From assembly GCF_047338595.1 (NCBI RefSeq), contig NZ_JBLFBO010000001.1:377666-441665 (forward strand): a stretch of DNA of 64,000 bases, given 5' to 3'. The position numbers and the translations under genes were made by a program. This DNA is from Nitrospira_D sp019636945. Lineage in GTDB: Bacteria; Nitrospirota; Nitrospiria; Nitrospirales; Nitrospiraceae. The notes under the pieces are model-generated. The model had not been told where the DNA came from and did not search any database. It was given only the letters and a program-made list of their open reading frames with translations. Below are positions 43,201-51,347 of this stretch, piece after piece (position 1 is the first letter of the stretch; every line of letters starts with the position of its first letter).

Positions 43201-43839
43201 ATGCACTTCTGCGCCATTCTTCTCCTGCTCGCATTTGCCACACCAGGGTGGGGAAAGGAACCCGAAGCCTTTCCCGATCTGAATCCCAATAACCTGCATG
43301 AACTCAAAGAAGCGACACGTGTTCTGGAAGAAGAGCTCAAACTCGCGGCCCGTCCGCAGACCTATCTTCTCATTGATTTGAGGGCAAGTACGATTCTCAT
43401 TAAAGGTCGCGGAATCGACCTTCACCAAATCCCCATCGTGACATGGTCGGCAGGACCGCAAGAGGCCCTAAAAGGGGTCCATCGCTTGATAGCACGGCCA
43501 CCAGTCATGAGGAGAAAGATTGAACCGGGTGCAGCTGTCGAGCAGGAACCGATTTCTGTCGCGGACATGCCGACCGACTACGTCCTGACATTTACGCCGT
43601 CTCTGAGCCTGACTGTGGTTCCATCTGTGGCTAACGATGGTCTTCTCCGGAGTGCTGTCCTGCTCGGGAAAGTCGGATGGCACAGTATGAAGGGTTGGGT
43701 GGCTCAGCTTTTCAGAGACCAACCTGCAGAGCCTTCATCCTATCTGCGGCTGACCCTCACAGCCGACCATGCTCAATCGTTGGCATGGTCTCTCGTCGAT
43801 GGAATGGCGGTTGTCATTCGCCGTTCTTCAGATAAATAG
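43201..43839 (+). CDS. Exported YkuD-like protein lacking the catalytic motif
   Basis: 212 residues from the ATG (a TTG two codons earlier is possible). A signal peptide ends ATPGWG. The phrase YLLIDLRASTILIKGRGIDLH aligns with ILVDTARNRLYVKRQDEIVLH of the preceding L,D-transpeptidase, and IVTWSAGPQ with its ASTGSG. The HG and HGC active-site motifs are absent. It looks like a degenerate paralog kept as a non-enzymatic partner, or a distinct family. It follows 26 bases after the catalytic gene. Confidence 0.65.
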   Translation: MHFCAILLLLAFATPGWGKEPEAFPDLNPNNLHELKEATRVLEEELKLAARPQTYLLIDLRASTILIKGRGIDLHQIPIVTWSAGPQEALKGVHRLIARPPVMRRKIEPGAAVEQEPISVADMPTDYVLTFTPSLSLTVVPSVANDGLLRSAVLLGKVGWHSMKGWVAQLFRDQPAEPSSYLRLTLTADHAQSLAWSLVDGMAVVIRRSSDK

Positions 43840-43943
43840 GAATACATAGCATGTCGGTCAGGTTGTCTTTTTATTGATGATTCCATAAGATACAAAAACG
43901 AATCGCCCCGATCTCAGCAACATCCTGTTGAACTAGGAGGTCG

Positions 43944-45641
43944 ATGTCTATGCGCCCCAGCGACAAGCTGCCGCCGTTGTTCCGCGCAACCGTCCAGCCG
44001 GTCCTTGAAGCACTGAACCGTGATCAGGTGATCGAACGAATCTGGTCGAAAGACCATCGGCTCTGGAAACCGGATCCCAAGGAAATTACTGATCGGTTGG
44101 GGTGGTTGACGGTCCAGGACCAGATGCGCCAACAGCTCGAGCTCCTACAGCGCTGTGTGGCGGATGCAAAACAACACAGTATAAAGGATGTCGTGCTACT
44201 GGGGATGGGTGGGAGTAGCCTAGGACCGGAGGTTTTTCGTACGGTGTTCGGACCTCAGAAAGGAGCCCCACGACTATGGGTGCTTGATTCGACGATTCCG
44301 GGGTGGATACGCCAAGTCACCAAGGCTATCTCTCCGGCACGGACGCTCTTTCTAGTCGCAAGTAAATCCGGGGGAACCATCGAAGTTATGTCGCTCTTCG
44401 CACACTTTTGGAAACTGATGACGAAGGCGAAGGGGAATCAGGGAGGGAGCCAGTTTGTTGCGATTACTGACCCAGGCACGGGTTTGGAAAAGATGGCGAA
44501 AGACTACGGGTTTGGTGAGATTTTCTCCAACCCCGGCGATATCGGTGGACGCTATTCCGTTCTGTCCCTCTTTGGGTTGGTTCCGGCGGCCCTCCTTGGG
44601 GTGAATATCCCCAAACTCCTGGACCGGGCTGCCGGTATGGCTGAACGATGCCGGTTGTCGACAGACATGCAGGCCAATCCCGGCGCGTATCTGGGTGCCG
44701 CGATGGGCAGCCTTGCGAAGACTGGCCGTGATAAGGTGACGGTCATTGCGTCACCGTCTCTGACCACTTTCGGTCTCTGGGTTGAACAGCTCCTCGCAGA
44801 AAGTACAGGCAAGGAAGGGACGGGCCTCATTCCCATCGCACAGGAACCGGTTCTGAAACCGAATGCGTATGGAGCCGATCGATTCTTTGTGTACCTCAAG
44901 TTGAGCAGAGAGAAGAACGCAGCGCTCGATCAAGCCGTACAGGCACTGGTGAAGGCTGATCAGCCGGTTCTGCAATTTAATCTTCGCGATTGTTATGATC
45001 TGGGCGCTGAGTTTTTCCGATGGGAGTTTGCCACGGCGGTGGCGGGCCATGTCCTGGGTATTCACCCGTTCGACCAGCCGAATGTCCAGGAAAGCAAAGA
45101 CAACACGAATCGAGTGCTTGAGACTTTCCAATCGACAGGGAGGTTGCTGGCTCAACCCAACCATCAGCCGAAGGAGGTGGCGAAGGCGTTGTCGGGGCTT
45201 CTTCAACCAGGGACATACCTGTCGATGCTTGGATACACCACTCCAACCCGTCCTCTCGAAGCAGCTGTCGGTCGGCTCCGCCGCGCGCTCATGTCTACAT
45301 ACTCCGTGGCCACGACATTTGGCTACGGACCGCGCTATCTCCACTCAACAGGACAACTCCACAAGGGAGGACCGAATACCGGTGTGTTCCTGGAATTAGT
45401 GGATCGCATGGTTCCCGATCTGCCTATTCCTGGGAGACCATTTTCATTTGGAACCTTGGCGAATGCCCAGGCGAGCGGAGATCTCGAATCACTCCGTACG
45501 CACCATCGGCAGGCCCTACGGGTTCAATTGGGAAGAAACCCCGTGACCGTCGTCAATGCTATCGCGGCAGCGGTGACGGGGACTCGTCGGTCTGGTCGGC
45601 GAACAGGAACGAGGAAACCTTACCGGAAAACGCGTCGTTGA
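43944..45641 (+). CDS. pgi: Glucose-6-phosphate isomerase
   Basis: 565 residues, preceded by AGGAGG. PGI interconverts glucose-6-phosphate and fructose-6-phosphate. The sugar-phosphate isomerase domains show LLGMGGSSLGPEVFR, LVASKSGGTIEVMS and SNPGDIGGRYSVLS. The sequence resembles the PGI part of the transaldolase/PGI fusion type, but no transaldolase is attached. A basic Arg/Lys-rich tail (about 545-565) is unusual. It starts a four-gene operon. Confidence 0.93.
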   Translation: MSMRPSDKLPPLFRATVQPVLEALNRDQVIERIWSKDHRLWKPDPKEITDRLGWLTVQDQMRQQLELLQRCVADAKQHSIKDVVLLGMGGSSLGPEVFRTVFGPQKGAPRLWVLDSTIPGWIRQVTKAISPARTLFLVASKSGGTIEVMSLFAHFWKLMTKAKGNQGGSQFVAITDPGTGLEKMAKDYGFGEIFSNPGDIGGRYSVLSLFGLVPAALLGVNIPKLLDRAAGMAERCRLSTDMQANPGAYLGAAMGSLAKTGRDKVTVIASPSLTTFGLWVEQLLAESTGKEGTGLIPIAQEPVLKPNAYGADRFFVYLKLSREKNAALDQAVQALVKADQPVLQFNLRDCYDLGAEFFRWEFATAVAGHVLGIHPFDQPNVQESKDNTNRVLETFQSTGRLLAQPNHQPKEVAKALSGLLQPGTYLSMLGYTTPTRPLEAAVGRLRRALMSTYSVATTFGYGPRYLHSTGQLHKGGPNTGVFLELVDRMVPDLPIPGRPFSFGTLANAQASGDLESLRTHHRQALRVQLGRNPVTVVNAIAAAVTGTRRSGRRTGTRKPYRKTRR

Positions 45642-45642
45642 T

Positions 45643-46407
45643 ATGGCAGCCATTCCGGACATCCGCGTTGCGGGCTCCGTTCAGAATTGGGCACACCAGG
45701 CTGCTGCGTTCATTGCCTCCGTCAGTGAACGGGCCATTCTGGCCAATGGGCGGTTCATCATGGCCCTTTCCGGAGGCTCGACCCCGAAGACACTCTATCA
45801 AACCCTTGCATCGCCAGAGTGGAAGACCAGGTTTGATTGGAAGAAGATCCATTTCCTATTCGGTGATGAACGCTGCGTCCCTCCAGACCATCAGGACAGT
45901 AATTTCAACATGGCGCAGGCCTCGCTTTTCCACCCGTTGGCTATTCCGCCAAATCACATATTCAGGATGAAGGGCGAGGGTGAAGACCCTTCACCTGTCG
46001 CTCGGGAGTACGAGCAGACCATCCGCCAACTAACTGAGACTCAACCGCCTACAATGCCTCGGATCGACCTCGTTCTGCTGGGTCTGGGTGACGATGGGCA
46101 TACAGCCTCGCTCTTTCCTGGGACATCTGCCTTGCAGGAGACAACGAAGATCGTCACTGTCGGCCAAGCCCCCACGGGGATCCGATCCCGCCTGACGTTG
46201 ACTCTAGGTGTGTTGAATCAGGCAGCTATGGTACTGTTCCTCGTGACCGGCAAGGGGAAAGCCGACATGATCCGTCGGATTCTCGAACCGACATCGGAAG
46301 CGGATCGGTCTCTGCCCGCTGCTCAGATCACTCCCGAATCCGGGCAGCTTGTCTGGATGCTGGACCAAGCGGCTGCAGCAGGGCTGACAAGGCAACGGCC
46401 ACAGTAA
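45643..46407 (+). CDS. pgl: 6-phosphogluconolactonase
   Basis: 254 residues of the DevB/SOL type. It hydrolyses 6-phosphogluconolactone, the second oxidative pentose-phosphate step. Visible are MALSGGSTPKTLYQTL, HFLFGDERCVPPDH and LLGLGDDGHTASLFPG. The ATG lies one base after the pgi stop. zwf and gnd, the other oxidative steps, are not in the window. Confidence 0.95.
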   Translation: MAAIPDIRVAGSVQNWAHQAAAFIASVSERAILANGRFIMALSGGSTPKTLYQTLASPEWKTRFDWKKIHFLFGDERCVPPDHQDSNFNMAQASLFHPLAIPPNHIFRMKGEGEDPSPVAREYEQTIRQLTETQPPTMPRIDLVLLGLGDDGHTASLFPGTSALQETTKIVTVGQAPTGIRSRLTLTLGVLNQAAMVLFLVTGKGKADMIRRILEPTSEADRSLPAAQITPESGQLVWMLDQAAAAGLTRQRPQ

Positions 46408-46415
46408 GGAGACGT

Positions 46416-47477
46416 ATGATTCTCGCGGGAGATATTGGGGGAACAAAGACCAACCTTGCGCTCTATGAGTGGACGAACGAGCGTGTGGACCCGATTCGCC
46501 TGGAGAGTTTTCACAGTGCCGACTATACCTCGCTGGAGGATATCCTGTCGGAATTCCTGAGCCCACCGGCACCATCAGTGGCAGTGGGCTCGGACCAATC
46601 CAATGCCAGCGAGAAAGAGGGGCTACAGACCGCTTCAGAGGTGAAGGTCACAGCCGCGTGCTTCGGCATTGCGGGACCGGTCATCGACAACCATTGCGAG
46701 ACGACCAACCTCCCCTGGGTCGTGGATGGACTCACGATCGCAGATCGATTTGCAGTTCCTCGCGTGCAGTTGCTCAATGATTTGGAAGCCACGGCGTATG
46801 GCATTCTGTCACTGCGTCCAGATGAGTTGGAAGTATTGAATGCCGGGAATCCACCTAAAAAACGACAGGCGCTTGCCCTGATTGCGGCTGGGACAGGATT
46901 GGGCGAGGCCATTCTGTTTTGGGACGGTAAATCATATCGCCCTATGCCGTCAGAAGGAGGACATGCGGATTTCGGGCCGAACAATGATCAGGAAATCGAG
47001 CTTCTTCGGTATCTGCGGAGCCAATATCTCCATGTCAGCTATGAGCGAATTTTGTCCGGGCCGGGTCTCCACGCGATTTATGAGTTCTTGCGTGATACGA
47101 AGAAGAATGAGCCGACATGGCTCATGGAAAAAATTAAGGCCGGTAATCCAGCGGCGGAAATTGCCCAAGCCGGTCTCCAAGGTCAAGCGGAAATTGCCAC
47201 GCAGGCATTGGAACTCTTTGCGTCAATTTATGGAGCAGAATCCGGAAACCTTGCCTTGAAGGCGCTCTCGCTGGATGGGGTGTACGTGGGGGGTGGGATA
47301 GCGCCGAAACTCATTACAAAACTCAAAGACGGGACCTTTATGAAAGGATTCCTGAACAAAGGACGTTATAAAAAATTGCTGAGTAAGATGCCGGTCAAAG
47401 TGATCATGAATCAGCAAACGGCTCTGCTCGGTGCAGCGTCCGTAGCCGGTGCCCTGTCGCTCAAGCAAGCATCATGA
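46416..47477 (+). CDS. glk: Glucokinase
   Basis: 353 residues, the proteobacterial-type ATP-dependent glucokinase. The phosphate-binding AGDIGGTKTNLALYE is at 4-18, ACFGIAGPV and LLNDLEATAYGI carry the catalytic Asp region, AAGTGLGEA and EGGHADFGP the glucose site. It phosphorylates free glucose to feed the adjacent PGI. It ends overlapping rpiA (ATGA). Confidence 0.94.
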   Translation: MILAGDIGGTKTNLALYEWTNERVDPIRLESFHSADYTSLEDILSEFLSPPAPSVAVGSDQSNASEKEGLQTASEVKVTAACFGIAGPVIDNHCETTNLPWVVDGLTIADRFAVPRVQLLNDLEATAYGILSLRPDELEVLNAGNPPKKRQALALIAAGTGLGEAILFWDGKSYRPMPSEGGHADFGPNNDQEIELLRYLRSQYLHVSYERILSGPGLHAIYEFLRDTKKNEPTWLMEKIKAGNPAAEIAQAGLQGQAEIATQALELFASIYGAESGNLALKALSLDGVYVGGGIAPKLITKLKDGTFMKGFLNKGRYKKLLSKMPVKVIMNQQTALLGAASVAGALSLKQAS

Positions 47478-48172
47478 TCTCAGACGATCTCGACCAACTC
47501 AAAAAAACGGCTGCAACCGAGGCAGCGCAATTCATCCGCAACGGGATGGTGGTTGGACTCGGAACCGGCTCCACGGCCAAACATATGATCCGAGCCTTGG
47601 GGGAGAAGGTTCGGGCTGGTATGACCCTGAGAGGGGTTCCGACGTCTCAAGAAACCGCGGCGCTTGCCAAGCAAGCCGGTATTCCCCTTCTCGAAGCAGA
47701 CAACCGATGGGAGATTGACGTTGCCATCGACGGGGCCGATCAGGTCGATCCACAGTTCAATCTCATCAAGGGCGGCGGCGGGGCCCTCTTAAAGGAAAAA
47801 ATCGTGGCCTCCTCAGCCAAACAATTCATCGTAGTCGTGGACCACACAAAACAAGTCCCGATCCTGGGTGGGTCTTTTCCCCTGCCAATCGAAGTCATTC
47901 CCTTCGGGTGGGGAAGTACCGCAAGAGAGATCGAATCGCTCACCAAGAGCCGAGTTGTCTTGCGCGAGCGGAACGGAGGTCCCTTTCTCACCGAAGCCGG
48001 CCACTTCATTGTCGATGTCCATCTCGATCGGATCACCCAGCCGGGCGAACTCGAAACGGCCCTCAATTTGATCCCTGGCGTCGTTGAAACAGGTCTCTTT
48101 GTCGGGCGGACGGATGTGCTGATCATCGGCACACCCCAAGGTGTTCGCACGGTGCATGCGCCTAGGAAATAG
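47474..48172 (+). CDS. rpiA: Ribose-5-phosphate isomerase A
   Basis: 232 residues. RpiA interconverts ribose-5-phosphate and ribulose-5-phosphate. The motifs VGLGTGSTAKHMIRALG, DVAIDGADQVD and KGGGGALLKEKIVA are complete. The ATG overlaps the glk stop codon, which suggests translational coupling. In a CO2-fixing nitrifier this enzyme serves both sugar breakdown and biosynthesis. Confidence 0.96.
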   Translation: MISDDLDQLKKTAATEAAQFIRNGMVVGLGTGSTAKHMIRALGEKVRAGMTLRGVPTSQETAALAKQAGIPLLEADNRWEIDVAIDGADQVDPQFNLIKGGGGALLKEKIVASSAKQFIVVVDHTKQVPILGGSFPLPIEVIPFGWGSTAREIESLTKSRVVLRERNGGPFLTEAGHFIVDVHLDRITQPGELETALNLIPGVVETGLFVGRTDVLIIGTPQGVRTVHAPRK

Positions 48173-48314
48173 CCTGTCGCTCAGCCGGCGTAACTTTCTT
48201 CTGATTTTCCGTCGATACACTCGCTTTCTTCTGACCATCCCGATAGCGTATACATTTCCTTCAGCAGCAATAACCCATGCCATGACAAGGTCCGGACTCA
48301 AAGGTGAAGACATC

Positions 48315-50900
48315 ATGTCTGATGCGACGCTCACGATCGACCCCTATCGACTGCCACGCCATGTAGTTCCGACTCGGTATGAGCTCCGGCTCGAACCGGA
48401 TCTCACAACCGCGATATTTACTGGTCAGGTGACGATCACCCTCACGGTACACCAGACAACACAAGCGATCATCTTGAATGCTGTCGATCTCGTCGTTGAT
48501 ACCGCGCGGCTGGAAGGACAGGATGGGCATCGAATTGAAGCGACCACCGAATTGGACCATTCTCTCCAACGGGCCACACTCTCACTTGGAAGGCCCATTT
48601 CACAAGGTGCTTGGAAGCTCTACCTCTCGTTCCATGGGAAACTGAACGACCAGCTCCGTGGATTCTATCGCAGTACCTACAAGGACCAGTCAGGAACAGT
48701 GCAGACGTTGGTCGCCACGCAGTTCGAGGCGACTGATGCGCGTAGGGCCTTCCCATGTTGGGATGAGCCTGATTTCAAAGCGGTCTTTGCCACAACGTTG
48801 CTGATTGATCCACAGCTCACGGCTGTGTCGAATACCACGATCATTTCCGAGTCGATGGAGAATAACAAGAAGGTCGTCCGATTTGCCGATAGCATTACCA
48901 TGTCGACCTATCTGGTGGCCTTCATCGTGGGACGGCTTGAAACGACGAAACCTGCTTATGTTGGGAAGGCGCCGATTCGACTCTGGACGATTCCTGGCAA
49001 GCAGCAGCTCACCCCTTTCGGGCAAGATATCGCGACAGCGTCGCTCAAGTTTTTTGAAGACTACTACGGGATCTCTTACCCCGGAGATAAGCTGGATCTC
49101 CTCGCAATCCCGGACTTTGCATCAGGGGCCATGGAAAACCTTGGCGCGATTACGTTTCGGGAAACTGCGTTACTTGTAGATCAACGTACGGGAACACATG
49201 CCGAGCTTGAACGAGTGGCCGACGTGGTGGCGCATGAAAACGCCCACATGTGGTTCGGCGATCTTGTCACCATGTCTTGGTGGAACGGGCTGTGGCTCAA
49301 TGAAGCCTTTGCGACCTTCATGGAAATGCTGGCGGTCGATGATTGGAAACCGGAATGGAAGCGATGGGAGAGTTTCAGTGTTGCACGAGCCGCCGCGTTC
49401 TCAGTCGACGGGTTGGTGAGTACGAGACCGATCGAGTACCCAGTGCGTGCCCCTAAGGATGCAGATGCGATGTTTGACATCTTGACGTATGAAAAAGGGG
49501 CATCGGTTCTTCGGATGTTGGAGCAGCATATCGGACCCACCGTATTTCGTGATGGGGTGCGACAGTATCTCCGCACCCATGCCTATGGCAATGCGGATAC
49601 GAAGGATCTGTGGACGTCGCTGGGCGCGGTGGCTCATCAACCGGTTCCTGAGCTGATGGACGGGTGGATCTTTCAGCCCGGTTTCCCATTAGTGACGGCT
49701 GAAGTGCAGGGGAATCAACTGAGGCTCTCGCAGCAACGATTCACCTATCTGTCGCAGGAGTCGACCACGCAACAACTCTGGCAGATCCCGATTCAGATTC
49801 GTTTCACTATCAGAGAACGTCCGGAACATCACAAGCTGTTGTTAACGGAACGGGAAACAAATATCGACCTCCCGGCTGGCGTCACCTCGATTTTTGTCAA
49901 CGAAGGAGGACATGGCTTTTATCGGGTCCGCCACCAAGGGGCGCTCCTACAGCAACTCCTTGATCAAGGCCTTGAGCGTTTGGCAGCCATTGAACGATTT
50001 GCCCTGGTCAGTGATGCCTGGGCCACCACTATCGCCGGGGTGACACCACTGCCGGAGTACCTCCGGATTACCACCCATTTTAAAAGTGAACGAGACAAGA
50101 ATGTCTGGGCGGTCCTGCTGGACTCCTTCTCATTTTTGAACCGACTGATTTCGCCGGGCGATCGACCCGCACTCGAAGCATTTGTGTGCGGCTGTGTGAG
50201 GCAGGCCGTAGACGAGTTAGGGTGGGACCCTAGGTCTGACGAATCGGATCTTGTTCGACAATTGCGTGGCGATCTCCTCGGTGCTCTTGGGAAGCAGGGC
50301 AACGACGCGGCAACGCAGCACGAGGCAGCAGATCGGTATCAGCGCTATCGCAAGGACCCAACGACCGTCGATTCCAATATCGTGCCGGCGCTCGTCGCCA
50401 TCCTGGCCCATACGGGAGACGAGGCACGCTACGATGAATTCTCAGAACGCTATCGAACGGCCGCCACTCCACAAGAGGAACGCCGGTATCTGTTCTCATT
50501 GGCAGCATTTTGCCTGCCATCCGCAGCTACGCGCACATTGGAGAAGACGATCAACGGAGAGATCCGCACCCAAGATGCGCCCTTCATCGTCGGGGCATTG
50601 ATGTCGAATGTGTACAGCCGTGAACAAGCCTGGGATTTTGTAAAGGCCAATTGGGATCAGATGGACCGACTTTTTCCGAAACAAGGCCTCAGAAGGATGT
50701 GTGGCGGCATCGTCGGTCTGGCAACTCCGGAGCTTGAGGAAGACGTGCGCAGCTTCTTTACCTCTCGCAAGGTCGACCTGGGTGGAAAAACGCTGGAGCA
50801 ATACTTGGAGCAACTTCGTGTGGCCGTCTTGTTCCGTGAACGGGATGGTGCCACACTGCGGGTGTCTCTTCAGCGTCAACAATCAGGAGTCTCATCATGA
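48315..50900 (+). CDS. M1-family aminopeptidase
   Basis: 861 residues from MSDATLTIDPYRLPRHVVP, with AAAGGTGAAG upstream. A longer open frame starts inside rpiA and is rejected. The exopeptidase motif GAMEN (271-275), zinc motif HENAH (His307, Glu308, His311) and Glu330 in NEAFATFME are intact, followed by the beta-domain and the C-terminal ERAP1-like helical domain. No signal peptide is seen, so it is probably cytosolic. It releases N-terminal amino acids. The gene is coupled by ATGA to the decayed VOC gene. Confidence 0.94.
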   Translation: MSDATLTIDPYRLPRHVVPTRYELRLEPDLTTAIFTGQVTITLTVHQTTQAIILNAVDLVVDTARLEGQDGHRIEATTELDHSLQRATLSLGRPISQGAWKLYLSFHGKLNDQLRGFYRSTYKDQSGTVQTLVATQFEATDARRAFPCWDEPDFKAVFATTLLIDPQLTAVSNTTIISESMENNKKVVRFADSITMSTYLVAFIVGRLETTKPAYVGKAPIRLWTIPGKQQLTPFGQDIATASLKFFEDYYGISYPGDKLDLLAIPDFASGAMENLGAITFRETALLVDQRTGTHAELERVADVVAHENAHMWFGDLVTMSWWNGLWLNEAFATFMEMLAVDDWKPEWKRWESFSVARAAAFSVDGLVSTRPIEYPVRAPKDADAMFDILTYEKGASVLRMLEQHIGPTVFRDGVRQYLRTHAYGNADTKDLWTSLGAVAHQPVPELMDGWIFQPGFPLVTAEVQGNQLRLSQQRFTYLSQESTTQQLWQIPIQIRFTIRERPEHHKLLLTERETNIDLPAGVTSIFVNEGGHGFYRVRHQGALLQQLLDQGLERLAAIERFALVSDAWATTIAGVTPLPEYLRITTHFKSERDKNVWAVLLDSFSFLNRLISPGDRPALEAFVCGCVRQAVDELGWDPRSDESDLVRQLRGDLLGALGKQGNDAATQHEAADRYQRYRKDPTTVDSNIVPALVAILAHTGDEARYDEFSERYRTAATPQEERRYLFSLAAFCLPSAATRTLEKTINGEIRTQDAPFIVGALMSNVYSREQAWDFVKANWDQMDRLFPKQGLRRMCGGIVGLATPELEEDVRSFFTSRKVDLGGKTLEQYLEQLRVAVLFRERDGATLRVSLQRQQSGVSS

Positions 50901-51264
50901 TCAAGCATATCGCGTTTACCATGTATCCCATGGCCGATATGGCGCGAGCCCGTCGGTTTTATGAAGACACGCTCGGTCTTCGGTTGATGCGGCGTGAGGC
51001 GAGTGAGTTTGAGTGGGTCGAATACGATCTCGACGGTGGAACCTTCGTCCTCACGGACCTCAAGCAAGAGGGGCACCCAGCGCCGAAACCGGAGGGAGTA
51101 TCGCCTTCGAAGTCCAGAATGTCGATCAGATGGTGGAATAATTACGCGCGAAGGGTGTGCGCGTAAAGCTCGAGCCGCTCTCGACCCCAGTGTGTCGCCT
51201 CGCAGGCATTCTCGACTCTGAAGGTAATGCAGTTACGCTGCATCAGGTGATGCAAGTCTGGTAG
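50897..51264 (+). pseudogene. VOC/glyoxalase-family gene with two disabling lesions
   Basis: The first ~65 codons read MIKHIAFTMYPMADMARAR, then FYEDTLGL and FEWVEYDLDGG, a clear VOC half-domain. At ~51092-51097 the frame slips by one base; the continuation GSIAFEVQNVDQMVE is in the other frame. Then comes an in-frame TAA (51142-51144), after which LRAKGVRVKLEPLSTPVCRL and GNAVTLHQVMQVW complete the family sequence. Two separate lesions make a sequencing error unlikely. It overlaps the aminopeptidase stop by ATGA, so it was once part of that operon. Confidence 0.8.
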
Positions 51265-51347
51265 GGTCTTCGGCGGAGCCGGCATACAGACGAGGAGGTG
51301 TCGATTCACGTAGAGCGAATATGTGACCAGTGGTCTGTTACCTGTTA

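Noticed and set aside
48141..48314. An N-terminal extension of the M1 aminopeptidase that begins inside rpiA
   Set aside because: The extension has no signal or domain features and the family start MSDATLTIDPYRLP has its own ribosome-binding site.
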